Below the pieces are notes generated by a model. The model was given only the letters and a program-made list of their open reading frames with translations. It searched no databases and was not told where the DNA came from. Below, piece after piece: positions 1-7,555 of a stretch of DNA of 64,000 nt (positions are counted from its first letter, which is position 1; every line of letters starts with the position of its first letter). A program made the translations under genes and the position numbers. Source of the DNA: Flammeovirgaceae bacterium UBA5585 (GTDB taxonomy: Bacteria > Bacteroidota > Bacteroidia > Cytophagales > Cyclobacteriaceae). The stretch covers positions 79,313-143,312 of the forward strand of contig DILT01000018.1 of assembly GCA_002425185.1 (NCBI GenBank), given 5' to 3'.

Positions 1-339
1 TGTACCGTTGATGTCCAGCGTTTCTGGAAGAAAGAACGCTTTTCGTGTACTCTCTTTTATTTCAAACTGGTCTTTATCTACTTTAATAGTTTCGCGGTGT
101 TTGTACGGCACTACTAAAATCGGTCCGGACAACGTTTGGTTACCCGACCATTTGTTGGATACTTCTGCGATAACCGACTCGGCACGTTGTTGCCGCTCTT
201 CCATCATGCTTTCAATCCAGGCGGCTGGTATCAGCAGTATAAGAATTAGAAATCCGATGGACACTAGCTTTACGGTGATCGATTCCTTCAGCCATTGATT
301 GAAACGATCGAGGAGGTTTGTTGATTTGATTGGTTCCAT
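1..339 (-). CDS. creD: CreD-like inner membrane protein, N-terminal part
   Basis: The first 113 residues of a protein running off the left window edge; no stop is present. A short basic/amphipathic start (MEPIKSTNLLDRFNQWLKES) is followed by one hydrophobic segment at about residues 25-43 and then a soluble stretch containing Q-x-L-S-G-P-I-L-V-V-P-Y, the signature I associate with the CreD/CreD-like family (cell envelope integrity, inner membrane). The start is the only ATG in this frame near the beginning, 12 nt downstream of a perfect palindrome that is repeated before the next operon. In Bacteroidota creD commonly sits beside a winged-helix regulator, as here. The biochemical role of CreD is poorly known. 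Confidence 0.85.
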   Translation of the reverse strand, partial: MEPIKSTNLLDRFNQWLKESITVKLVSIGFLILILLIPAAWIESMMEERQQRAESVIAEVSNKWSGNQTLSGPILVVPYKHRETIKVDKDQFEIKESTRKAFFLPETLDINGT

Positions 340-350
340 ATTGTTTGTTT

Positions 351-376
351 TTTAAAAGTACTTTTAAATTCAAAGT
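351..376 (-). promoter_or_regulatory. Palindromic operator, copy 1 (before creD)
   Basis: TTTAAAAGTACTTTTAAA at 351-368 is an 18-bp perfect palindrome. Including the flank to 376 the 26 bp are identical to 1312-1337 upstream of the regulator operon. It lies just upstream of the creD ATG (339). A dimeric winged-helix protein encoded at 393-692 is the obvious candidate ligand (inference). Confidence 0.7.
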
Positions 377-392
377 GTATAGCAAAAAAAAA

Positions 393-692
393 TCAGCGTT
401 GCGTTTTTAGTAAAGCTTCCAATGCGTCAAGGTGTTTCTTAAATGCATTTCTTCCTTTTTCAGTAGCCTTGTATTTGGTGTTCGGTTTTCGGTCAACAAA
501 CGATTTGGAAACAGATAGGTATTTTTCTTTTTCCAATGCCTTGAGGTTTGAGGCCAGGTTACCATCGGTCACATTCAGTATTTCTTTCAAAGAATTGAAG
601 TCATAGGAATCATTCGCGATGAGCACAGACATAATCTGCAGCCGCACACGGTGCTCCAACACCCGATCCAATTGTTCAAACGGATTTTTCAC
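393..692 (-). CDS. Winged-helix transcriptional regulator (HTH_34/MarR-like)
   Basis: A 99-residue protein that is almost entirely one winged-helix DNA-binding domain: a helical N-terminus, helix-turn-helix with FNSLKEILNVTDGNLASNLKALE at about residues 35-57, then a wing containing S-F-V-D-R-K-P and a C-terminal helix for dimerisation. The frame stays open upstream, but that extension is only the shadow of the membrane-protein gene; a GTG at 692-690 overlaps the upstream TGA as GTGA, a classic translational coupling, so I chose it. It likely forms an operon with the membrane protein and probably autoregulates through the palindrome at 1312. Target genes other than creD are unknown. Confidence 0.85.
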   Translation of the reverse strand: MKNPFEQLDRVLEHRVRLQIMSVLIANDSYDFNSLKEILNVTDGNLASNLKALEKEKYLSVSKSFVDRKPNTKYKATEKGRNAFKKHLDALEALLKTQR

Positions 693-1312
693 GAATCGTA
701 ACGATAATGCATGACTGATCCATACACAATGTGCAGCACCCCAAATCCTAAAGCCCAAAATATCAGGCCATAGCCGGGTAATAATGCTGCCATTAATCCT
801 ATCAAAATTTCTGAAAAGCCCAGGTAACGTATTTCCTTTATGGTGAAGGCGCTGGCATTGATCAGTGCAAGTCCGTAAAAAATTAAACATGCCGGTGCCA
901 CAATACCAAAGTAACCGCGTGAAACCAGTATGAGAATCAGTAAACCTCCGGTGGCTAATGGAATACAAAGTTGAAGAAGAAGTTCTTTGCTGGTCTTGTT
1001 CCAGATGCTGGTGCCCATGCGTTTGGCTTTGCGTTGGCTCATCACAAATGCGGTAACAACCGAAAGGATTAATACCGTTGCTGCAATCAGCATGAGTTTT
1101 ACCACAATGGCCTGCTCGTTAGCATAGTAAAACCGGAAACCAAACGGAGAGTAGGGATAATAAATGAGATAATAAACGCTGGTAGCCCCAATTATCGCAT
1201 AAATTCCCGCCAATACACCGGAAAGGCCACTGAGCGAAAGAAACTTTACAGACCGCTCCATAACCGAACGGATGGAGGCGATGTCGGATTGATAGTCGTG
1301 TATTTCTTTCAT
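689..1312 (-). CDS. Multi-pass membrane protein co-transcribed with the regulator
   Basis: 207 residues with a soluble N-terminal helix (about 1-22) followed by roughly six hydrophobic segments (near residues 25-50, 70-90, 113-132, 134-153, 162-178 and 180-200), so an integral inner-membrane protein. I do not recognise an enzymatic motif. The gene is the first of a two-gene operon with the winged-helix regulator (4-bp stop/start overlap), the usual arrangement in Bacteroidota in which a small membrane protein and a MarR/PadR-like repressor are paired. The ATG is immediately downstream of the -7-type promoter element and touches the palindromic operator, implying tight repression by steric blocking. 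Role unknown. Confidence 0.75.
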   Translation of the reverse strand: MKEIHDYQSDIASIRSVMERSVKFLSLSGLSGVLAGIYAIIGATSVYYLIYYPYSPFGFRFYYANEQAIVVKLMLIAATVLILSVVTAFVMSQRKAKRMGTSIWNKTSKELLLQLCIPLATGGLLILILVSRGYFGIVAPACLIFYGLALINASAFTIKEIRYLGFSEILIGLMAALLPGYGLIFWALGFGVLHIVYGSVMHYRYDS

Positions 1313-1337
1313 TTAAAAGTACTTTTAAATTCAAAGT
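1312..1337 (-). promoter_or_regulatory. Palindromic operator, copy 2 (before regulator operon)
   Basis: The same 18-bp palindrome as at 351-368 occupies 1312-1329, abutting the ATG at 1312; identity with copy 1 continues to 1337. It lies just downstream of the predicted -7 element, where a bound repressor would cover the transcription start. Confidence 0.7.
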
Positions 1338-1362
1338 TATATAATCAAACGGAAATAACAAA
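1332..1362 (-). promoter_or_regulatory. Bacteroidota-type promoter of the regulator operon
   Basis: On the minus strand TTTG (1362-1359) is followed after exactly 19 nt by TAACTTTG (1339-1332), matching the TTTG-N19-TAnnTTTG consensus used by the primary sigma factor of Bacteroidota. It lies about 20 nt upstream of the ATG at 1312 and overlaps the flank of the palindromic operator. Confidence 0.65.
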
Positions 1363-1500
1363 CTTCGGGTTTGGCTTTTTTTCTGTTGTTGCCCAAACCA
1401 ACTGTTCATTTTCAGGACATAAGCTGTCAGTAATCTTTACAACCTTTGCTTCGCATTGATTGAATTTTGGGTTAGTATTGAATACTTATTTTTTAAACGC

Positions 1501-1833
1501 ATGCAACACGCAAACACAACCGGGGTACGGTTAACCGAAGAGGCCATTCTCGACCACATCCGCACCCTGCGCAATAACCTGATCAAGGATTTTTTAGACG
1601 AACGCTTTCTGATTTCCTACTTTTCTGAAGTGTACAACCGCAAGGAGCTGACGACTGTAAAAGTTGAGTTCATAAAACGCGATCTCAAAGAAATGCTCAT
1701 CCATCCGGTTGATCTAAATCATTATAAGGAGTTGATCACCCAACTGCGCGAAACCAATGCAGCTTCCTTAACGGAAAAAAATGAAAAGCTCTTTTATACT
1801 GATGTAGAGAAGGTTTTCAGGCGGTATACCTGA
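1501..1833 (+). CDS. Hypothetical protein, 110 residues
   Basis: A small, charged, probably all-helical cytoplasmic protein with no signal peptide, membrane segment or recognisable motif. The reading frame is open from a TTG at 1456, but the first ATG is at 1501 and gives a hydrophilic start (MQHANTTGVRLTEE), whereas the extension is hydrophobic and sits in apparent leader; I prefer 1501. Amino-acid composition (balanced, Leu/Glu/Lys rich) looks like real coding sequence. The gene precedes a four-gene signalling cluster but is separated from it by 73 nt with poly-T stretches. Function unknown. Confidence 0.55.
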   Translation: MQHANTTGVRLTEEAILDHIRTLRNNLIKDFLDERFLISYFSEVYNRKELTTVKVEFIKRDLKEMLIHPVDLNHYKELITQLRETNAASLTEKNEKLFYTDVEKVFRRYT

Positions 1834-1906
1834 ATACAACCCTAAAAATTCTTCCCGGTTTTTTTTGTAGTTTTCTTGCAGAAGTAATAACCAAAACCCT
1901 GCAATT

Positions 1907-2224
1907 ATGAGCAAGAAAATTTCGAAAGCTAAGGCCAAAAAAATGGCTGACCAGTTTAAAAAGGAAGGTGGCCAAGCGGCACGTTCGGTAAACTTTGAGG
2001 CTTCTCAATTTGAAACCTTATTGAAAGAACCCGGGTGCGTAGGGATACGTGTGTATAATGCGTATGACGAAGACAAAAAGCAATTTACCATGTTCCTTGT
2101 AGGCACCGATGCAAAGGGCAACAACCTGCTGCCGGCAGATGAATTCCGTACCGATGGTGATCCTAATTCCATTGAAGACGATGGAAAACCTTGTCCGCCT
2201 GTTTGCCCCGGTAATGATTTATGA
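1907..2224 (+). CDS. Hypothetical protein, 105 residues, C-terminal Cys-Pro motif
   Basis: A soluble protein with a lysine-rich N-terminal helix (residues 1-24), a central alpha/beta-looking part (FETLLKEPGCVGIRVYNAYDE) and a tail with PCPPVCPGNDL at the very end. I do not recognise the family, but it reads like coding sequence throughout. Its stop overlaps the ATG of the following membrane protein (ATGA), so the two are translationally coupled and probably belong to the same operon as the downstream histidine kinase and response regulator. A sensory or accessory role for that two-component system is inference only. Confidence 0.65.
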   Translation: MSKKISKAKAKKMADQFKKEGGQAARSVNFEASQFETLLKEPGCVGIRVYNAYDEDKKQFTMFLVGTDAKGNNLLPADEFRTDGDPNSIEDDGKPCPPVCPGNDL

Positions 2225-2886
2225 CAAAGCTTGAAGTCTTTATGATTTCAGTAAACCTCCAATGGTTTGTTAGCCTGGTGGTTATTGCATGCGTTTTTCT
2301 GCGGTATCGTAATAGACCAGGTTACATCAAAGTGCTTGGTCTTTACGGCCTAACCAGTTTTACATTTTCAACCCTTAACAATTTTGTTACCATTAGCAGC
2401 CAACCGAATATTATTATCAATACCTATGTTATTGCTGAGGTTCTTGTGCTTTCGTTATTATTCTACCGGGCTACATTAAGTCCGAAAATGCGCAAGTTGG
2501 CAATCACTGGAGCGCTGGTTTACATCATTTACTTTATAAGCATCCATCTCTTTTTTCAAACCTATTTGTTTTCGGCCATTCGGGTAGGTCGCGATTTGCT
2601 GATGATCGCCTTATCCATCAGTTATTTTGCCTACCTGTTGCTCAAGCTTCCGGAGGATGACCTCTTGAAGTTTCCCATGTTCTGGATCAATTCCGCTATT
2701 CTTTTTTTCTTTTCAGGCATTTTCGTACTCTCTTATTTTCGCGATTATATTGTGCTCGTTCTTAAAGACGATACAGCCGGCTTCTGGGCATTTCGTAATT
2801 TTTTCAGCGCGTTATATTGGTTGGTGCTGGCGTATGCATGCTACCTTAATTTCCGTGCTATTCGTGCGGCAGAAAAATCCGGTTGA
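2221..2886 (+). CDS. Seven-helix-type membrane protein upstream of a histidine kinase
   Basis: 221 residues with about seven hydrophobic segments (near 10-27, 38-55, 65-82, 92-110, 120-140, 155-172 and 190-208) separated by short loops, ending in a basic cytoplasmic tail. No catalytic motif is visible. Genes of this shape frequently precede a soluble-sensor HisKA_3 kinase in Bacteroidota and may act as its membrane sensor (inference from context). It starts inside the stop codon of the previous gene and ends 41 nt before the kinase start, consistent with one transcription unit from 1907 to 4353. Confidence 0.75.
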   Translation: MTKLEVFMISVNLQWFVSLVVIACVFLRYRNRPGYIKVLGLYGLTSFTFSTLNNFVTISSQPNIIINTYVIAEVLVLSLLFYRATLSPKMRKLAITGALVYIIYFISIHLFFQTYLFSAIRVGRDLLMIALSISYFAYLLLKLPEDDLLKFPMFWINSAILFFFSGIFVLSYFRDYIVLVLKDDTAGFWAFRNFFSALYWLVLAYACYLNFRAIRAAEKSG

Positions 2887-2927
2887 ATCCATAGGCGCTC
2901 TTGCATTCACTTTGTATACTTGTTCTT

Positions 2928-3716
2928 GTGGAACAACAAGCACTTTCTGACTTTACAATTTTGTTTGTTTTCGGTACCTCCGGTATGCTTATCCTGGCTG
3001 GCGGTATAGTTTTTTTTGTGATTTTTTATAAAAAGCGCATGCTTGAAATGAAGCTTCGCGAGCAAACACTGGAAATGGAATATCAGCAAAAAATGCTCGA
3101 AGCGGCCCTGGAATCGCAGGAAAACGAACGCAGGCGCATTTCGGCCGACTTGCACGACAGTGTGGGTGCCATGCTGGCCACTGTTAAACTGGGCCTGGGA
3201 AATATGTTGCGCTCAGGAAAGGTAGAAGACCAGGACTTTACCCGCAGTGTGTTGGATGAAACAATTTCTTCCGTTAGAAAAATAAGTCGTGATTTAATGC
3301 CCAGCACCTTAGCGCACTACGGATTAAGTGCGGCCTTGCGCGAATTCTGCGAGCGTTTACAGCAAGCTTCCGATAAAACTTTTTCATTTTTGGAAGAAGG
3401 CGAAGCCACACCAATTGCGTTGCGCGAAGCATCAACGCTGTACCGCATTGCACAGGAGTTGGTGAACAATGCCATAAAACATTCAGAAGCCAGCATGATA
3501 ACCATTACCCTAACCTGGAAAAGGCCACAGCTTATATTGGTTGTTCAGGATAATGGCATTGGTTTTTCAGTGGAGGAAAAGAAAAAGCAAAATGGTGGAC
3601 TGGGTTTGTACAACCTGGAAAACCGTGCGCGTGTATTGGGGGCAACGTTAACCTACACCAGTGCGCCACAAAGCGGTACGCATGTTGAACTCGTTTGGAA
3701 CTATGAAAAAACTTAA
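2928..3716 (+). CDS. Sensor histidine kinase, HisKA_3 (NarX/LytS-like) type
   Basis: 262 residues: one N-terminal membrane helix (about 10-33), a coiled linker, the HisKA_3 dimerisation/phosphoacceptor segment with ERRRISADLHDSVGAML (His76) and a HATPase_c domain with N box ELVNNAIKHSEA, G1 box DNGIGF and G2 box GGLGLYNLENRA. It should phosphorylate the regulator encoded next, whose ATG lies 14 nt inside this gene. The start is uncertain: a TTG at 2901 is in frame, but the GTG at 2928 gives the short VEQQALSDF-type N-terminus before the membrane helix that is normal for this Bacteroidota subfamily. There is no periplasmic sensor domain, so sensing may depend on the membrane protein upstream. 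Confidence 0.9.
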   Translation: MEQQALSDFTILFVFGTSGMLILAGGIVFFVIFYKKRMLEMKLREQTLEMEYQQKMLEAALESQENERRRISADLHDSVGAMLATVKLGLGNMLRSGKVEDQDFTRSVLDETISSVRKISRDLMPSTLAHYGLSAALREFCERLQQASDKTFSFLEEGEATPIALREASTLYRIAQELVNNAIKHSEASMITITLTWKRPQLILVVQDNGIGFSVEEKKKQNGGLGLYNLENRARVLGATLTYTSAPQSGTHVELVWNYEKT

Positions 3717-4353
3717 AGTATACCTCGCGGACGATCACACCCTTTTTCGCAAGGCCATGATGAGCATGATACAATCCTTCACGCGCGTAGGTTCAGTGAA
3801 GGACGCTGAAAATGGAAAGGAATTGCTTACGCTGATGAAACACGAAACCCCCGATGTGGTGGTGGTGGATTTACAAATGCCTGTGATGGATGGCGTGGAA
3901 ACCTGTGAGAAAATTGTAGAGAAGTTTCCGGATGTAAAAATTGTGGTGCTTACCATGCACGACAGTGAACGTTATGTATTGCACATGATTGAAATTGGTG
4001 CGCATGCTTTCCTGCTCAAAAACACCGAACCCGATGAACTGGAGAAAGCTATCTACTCCGTATATGATAACGACTTCTACCACAACACCTTTGTTGTGTC
4101 TATTCTGCGCAAACGTGTGCAAAACAAACTCGCTTCACACCGACCCGGCTTTGAAAAGATTGAATTAAGTGATCGCGAAAAGGAAATTGTACGGCTTACC
4201 TGCCGTGAATTAACCATTCATGAAATTGCTGAAAGACTCAATGTGAGCGATCACACCGTGCGCAATCACCGCGCCAGTGTAATGGAAAAGGCGGGTGTTC
4301 ATACCTTGGTGGGGTTGGTAAAATTTGCCTACGAAAGCGGCCTGATGACGTGA
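3703..4353 (+). CDS. NarL/FixJ-family response regulator
   Basis: 216 residues: receiver domain (1-120) with acidic pair Asp10/Asp11, phosphoacceptor Asp56 in VVVVDLQMP, switch Thr in VVLTMHD and Lys in FLLKN, followed by a LuxR-type helix-turn-helix (about 150-210; LSDREKEIVRLTCRELTIHE then a recognition helix SDHTVRNHRASVMEKAG). All residues needed for phosphorylation are intact. It overlaps the kinase gene by 14 nt, so the pair is co-translated. The frame is open upstream into the kinase, but that extension is a shadow; ATG 3703 gives the canonical MKKLKVYLADDHTLFR start. Targets unknown; a terminator follows at 4432. Confidence 0.92.
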   Translation: MKKLKVYLADDHTLFRKAMMSMIQSFTRVGSVKDAENGKELLTLMKHETPDVVVVDLQMPVMDGVETCEKIVEKFPDVKIVVLTMHDSERYVLHMIEIGAHAFLLKNTEPDELEKAIYSVYDNDFYHNTFVVSILRKRVQNKLASHRPGFEKIELSDREKEIVRLTCRELTIHEIAERLNVSDHTVRNHRASVMEKAGVHTLVGLVKFAYESGLMT

Positions 4354-4431
4354 TCTGTCCGATGGCACTTTGTATCATTTTTTCACGCAAATTATACTAG
4401 TCACGCACCCCCGTTTTTACCAGATGCTTCC

Positions 4432-4457
4432 AACCGGCTTCGATTAGCCGGTTTTTG
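4432..4457 (+). terminator. Rho-independent terminator
   Basis: AACCGGCT / AGCCGGTT forms an 8-bp perfect stem (4432-4439 with 4446-4453) around a 6-nt loop, followed by a short T tract. It closes the two-component operon ending at 4353. Confidence 0.75.
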
Positions 4458-4564
4458 TTTGCCCCACCTTTTGCGTGATTCGAATACCCTCTATTTCGGG
4501 GCTTTTGGTGCAAATCGCTTTGCCGAACTTCTCGACAGTTTTAGGTTATAAGTGGATTTCTCTT

Positions 4565-4975
4565 ATGAAAATTCTGGTGGTTCACAGGCAGAAAAGCCTG
4601 CTTAAAGGTATCAAGTGGGTTCTCCGTGAGCGTGATCCCTACATCCGTTATTTCGAGAGTGGTTTGGATGGCCTGCTCGCAGCCCGGATGGCACATTACG
4701 ACATGGTGATTTGTGGTACCGATCTGCCTGTGATCACCGGTTTTGAAATGGCGCGGTCCATGCGCATGAATTCGCGTAACCCCGACATATCGCTGGTTAT
4801 GCTGGCCGATGAGATTGACCATAAAATAGAACGACTTAGCCAGGCATTGGGTGTAACCGGCTTGCTGATGATCAGTGAAATCAACCGGTCATTGGCTTCA
4901 CTGGTGGAGGAAACACTGAATCGAATAAAATATGAAGATAAGCTGGCTCTGGTGCAAAGCTTGTCGATGAACTGA
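4565..4975 (+). CDS. Degenerate receiver-domain protein (pseudo-receiver)
   Basis: 136 residues with the fold pattern of a CheY-like receiver (MKILVVHRQKSLLKGIKWVL start, central YDMVICGTDLPVITGFEMARSMR, later ISLVMLADEIDHKIERLSQALGVTGLL). The residues for phosphorylation are missing: the acidic pair is His-Arg, the phosphoacceptor position reads Gly (CGTDLP), the switch Thr is Ala and no Lys precedes the last helix. It is therefore probably not phosphorylated and may act by protein-protein contact. No output domain follows. An upstream in-frame GTG exists at 4475, but it lies in the post-terminator leader, so ATG 4565 is preferred. A terminator isolates it from the two-component operon. Confidence 0.7.
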   Translation: MKILVVHRQKSLLKGIKWVLRERDPYIRYFESGLDGLLAARMAHYDMVICGTDLPVITGFEMARSMRMNSRNPDISLVMLADEIDHKIERLSQALGVTGLLMISEINRSLASLVEETLNRIKYEDKLALVQSLSMN

Positions 4976-5091
4976 AAGAATTAGAAGGGCTGGCCGGTGA
5001 AGTTGATGAAACGAAACGCCAAAGCCTTATATGCTATACCACAGGACCCTCTCATGGTATTCGAAGACTTTCCGCGATAGGAATAGTTGGC

Positions 5092-5144
5092 TCCTTTCCC
5101 CCGAACCCGGACGTAACGTCCGGGGCCCGGAGGGGGAAGAAGGA
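5092..5144. repeat. Long GC-rich imperfect inverted repeat
   Basis: An inner 9-bp stem CCCGGACGT/ACGTCCGGG (5106-5114 with 5116-5124) is nested inside outer arms TCCTTTCCCCC (5092-5102) and GGGGGAAGAAGGA (5132-5144). It has no T tract on either side, so it is not an obvious terminator. It lies about 30 nt before the patatin start, and the surrounding 198-nt gap (4976-5173) holds no convincing gene. Confidence 0.55.
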
Positions 5145-5173
5145 AAAATGTGCAACCCCCATTCCCCCTGCAC

Positions 5174-6388
5174 ATGAATGCCTACCTCAACGCTTTGCAA
5201 CAAACCGATATCCACGATCGCCTGCACCGTTTGGAAGGAAGGCGCTTTAGTGATGTTACCGACCACAACGGCTTTCAGTATGTTGACCTGGTGCAGGAGG
5301 GTGGTGGCGTGCTGGGCATTGCCCTTGTAGGCTACACGTATGTATTGGAGCAAGCCCGTATTCGCTTCTTCAGCCTGGCCGGTACTTCGGCAGGAGCTAT
5401 TAACACATTGCTGCTGGCCTCTTTGGGAAAAATAAGTGACGCCAAATCCGAACGCATACTGGAATTGCTGGCCAACCAAAACCTGTTTGAATTTGTAGAT
5501 GGTAATGCCTCCGTGCGCAAGCTTGTGCAGCAATTTATCCGCAATGCTCCCTTTAAAGTAGTGACGCTCGCGCTCAACGCATTAAAGTTGTTGCGCATTC
5601 TTAAAACCAAACTGGGCCTCAACCCCGGCAACTTGTTCGAGCAATGGCTTACCGAGGCTCTGCGACAGGCGGGAGTTACTACACTTGACGACCTGGAAGC
5701 CCGAAGGCGCAAACTACCAGCCGGACTAACCCACCGGGGCGGGGAAGATTTGAGTCAAGCGATAGCCAAACTGGCCATCATCACCTCCGACATCACCACG
5801 CATACCAAGGTTGAGTTTCCACGCATGGCCAGTTTGTACTGGGCAAACCCAGGGAAGGTATCACCGGCACTGTTGGTGCGTGCCTCGATGTCCATACCGT
5901 TTTTCTTTGAACCGTACCAGGTGCACAACATACCCAACCAGCCCGAACAGACGAAGCGGTGGGATGAGTACGCCCGCTATACCGGCCCCATACCACCCAG
6001 CGTAAAATTTGTGGATGGCGGCATGCTCAGCAACTTTCCCATTAACGTGTTTCACCGCACCGATGGCAAACTGCCCACCCGCCCGACATTTGGCGTGCGT
6101 TTAAGTGCGTACCGCGACAACTACAGCAAGGTGAACAACCTGTTCAGCTTTAGTGGTGCGATGATCAGCACCATGCGCCAGATACACGACTACGACTTTC
6201 TGATGAAGAACCCCGAATACCGCAAACTGATTTGCCGTATCGATGCCGACCAGGAATTTAACTGGCTGAATTTTGAAATGAGTGAAAATGAAAAAGTGAA
6301 CCTGTTTGTGCTGGGTGCACAAAAGGCAATAAAGTTTTTGGAGGACTTTGATTGGGAGGACTACAAGAAAGTGAGGGCTGAAAGCTAA
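5174..6388 (+). CDS. Patatin-like phospholipase
   Basis: 404 residues, no signal peptide. The patatin hallmarks are all present: oxyanion glycine run EGGGVLG (about 42-48), nucleophile elbow GTSAG with Ser72, and the catalytic Asp281 in VDGGMLSNFP. Family members hydrolyse acyl esters of lipids with a Ser-Asp dyad. The C-terminal 110 residues beyond the dyad are unusual and have no recognised domain. ATG 5174 is chosen over an in-frame GTG at 5150 because it starts next to the first conserved helix. It leads five or six co-directional genes with gaps of 31-56 nt. Patatins also occur as effectors in CBASS-type defence, but no nucleotidyltransferase lies nearby. Confidence 0.88.
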   Translation: MNAYLNALQQTDIHDRLHRLEGRRFSDVTDHNGFQYVDLVQEGGGVLGIALVGYTYVLEQARIRFFSLAGTSAGAINTLLLASLGKISDAKSERILELLANQNLFEFVDGNASVRKLVQQFIRNAPFKVVTLALNALKLLRILKTKLGLNPGNLFEQWLTEALRQAGVTTLDDLEARRRKLPAGLTHRGGEDLSQAIAKLAIITSDITTHTKVEFPRMASLYWANPGKVSPALLVRASMSIPFFFEPYQVHNIPNQPEQTKRWDEYARYTGPIPPSVKFVDGGMLSNFPINVFHRTDGKLPTRPTFGVRLSAYRDNYSKVNNLFSFSGAMISTMRQIHDYDFLMKNPEYRKLICRIDADQEFNWLNFEMSENEKVNLFVLGAQKAIKFLEDFDWEDYKKVRAES

Positions 6389-6444
6389 ACAAAAGACGGA
6401 GCAAGCCGAAAATCCGAAGAAGAGTAGGCGATACTAAACCACCT

Positions 6445-7524
6445 ATGAGAATACTAGTTGCCTTGATACTATTGCTTGTGGCATTCTGTGCTGCTGCGCA
6501 AAACATGGATATATACAATGACTGCCCGATGGAAGGTGAGGTAAGTCAGAATAATTCACCGGCAAGAATACAGCAACTTGAGGCGCTGAACCGCCTTAAA
6601 AACCGGTATACATTTCCATCAGCAGCCGATTACAACAACAGCGTTACGCTGGAGGCTATGTTGGCCGATGAGGGCAAGCCCGACCGAAATAAGTTCAATG
6701 TTAATCAGGCGGCAACCATAGAAGGATTTATTGTATATGCCGCAAAAAAGGGATCGAAGGAAACCTGCAATTGCAAAAGCACCAGTACATACTTTACTGA
6801 CCAGCACATTGAAATTGCACTTACCCCCGATGAGCCTAAAGAGGGCAGAACCATTACCGTAGAGATTACACCGCGCCTTCGCGAATTGATGCGCCAGCAG
6901 GGCATTGACTGGACACATGGTGAAATACAAAACTATGTGGGTAGAAAAGTAAGAATAAGCGGCTGGCTTTTCTATGATACGGAACATGAGAAGGATGCGT
7001 GCAGTTACAATCCGGAAAAATGTGGGGATGTGCCGGGTTATAACCGTCAAACCTGTTGGGAAATTCACCCGGTTACCGGCTTTGAAGACATTACCGAAGA
7101 GTACCTGCACACAAATGCTCCCATCAATACGGATGCAGGAGAGGAGCGACTGATTTTTTCTCCTTTGCCACCGCCTGTTGCCGCACGTACTTCAAATGCA
7201 AAACCATTACAACCTATGGAATACCTGATACTAATAATGCTTGGCGGAATTGTGGGCACAGTCGGCCAACTACTTCGTGTAATTATTGGCTTGAAAAAAG
7301 CAGCCGACTCAGGCGAGGCGCCTGACTATAAGCGCACTACCCTTAGCCTGGTGTTGGCCTTTGCAGTGGGCGGTGTGGCAGGTGTGCTGGCCGCTATTAA
7401 CATGACAGACCTTGAAACAATCGACAAATCAACCCTGCTGGCATTTTTAACCGCAGGGTATGCGGGCACCGATTTTATTGAAGGGTTTATCAGTAAGCAT
7501 AAAGTAATCCCACCCACGAATTAA
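6445..7524 (+). CDS. Exported protein with OB-like domain and three C-terminal membrane helices
   Basis: 359 residues with a clean signal peptide (MRILVALILLLVAFCAAAQ), a soluble region containing an AATIEGFIVYA...VEITPRLRELM...YVGRKVRISGWLFYD...CWEIHPVTGFE pattern suggestive of an OB-like beta barrel (about 85-225), a proline-rich linker and three hydrophobic segments (about 258-278, 300-320, 328-348). Four or more cysteines in the soluble part (CNCK, CSYNPEKCG, CWEIHP) could form disulfides outside the cytoplasm. I do not recognise a named family. It begins 56 nt after the patatin gene and is followed at 31 nt by another unknown gene, so it may act with the lipase at the membrane (inference). 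Confidence 0.7.
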   Translation: MRILVALILLLVAFCAAAQNMDIYNDCPMEGEVSQNNSPARIQQLEALNRLKNRYTFPSAADYNNSVTLEAMLADEGKPDRNKFNVNQAATIEGFIVYAAKKGSKETCNCKSTSTYFTDQHIEIALTPDEPKEGRTITVEITPRLRELMRQQGIDWTHGEIQNYVGRKVRISGWLFYDTEHEKDACSYNPEKCGDVPGYNRQTCWEIHPVTGFEDITEEYLHTNAPINTDAGEERLIFSPLPPPVAARTSNAKPLQPMEYLILIMLGGIVGTVGQLLRVIIGLKKAADSGEAPDYKRTTLSLVLAFAVGGVAGVLAAINMTDLETIDKSTLLAFLTAGYAGTDFIEGFISKHKVIPPTN

Positions 7525-7555
7525 TTCATTACCATATCGTTAAATAAAAATATAT

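Noticed and set aside
393..968. 191-residue ORF as regulator start
   Set aside because: The upstream part is a shadow of the membrane-protein gene; the GTG at 692 with GTGA overlap is the better start.
5030..5176. 48-residue ORF (MLYHRTLSWYSK...)
   Set aside because: Composition is Arg/Pro/Gly-biased due to the hairpin, it overlaps the patatin start and no family is recognised.
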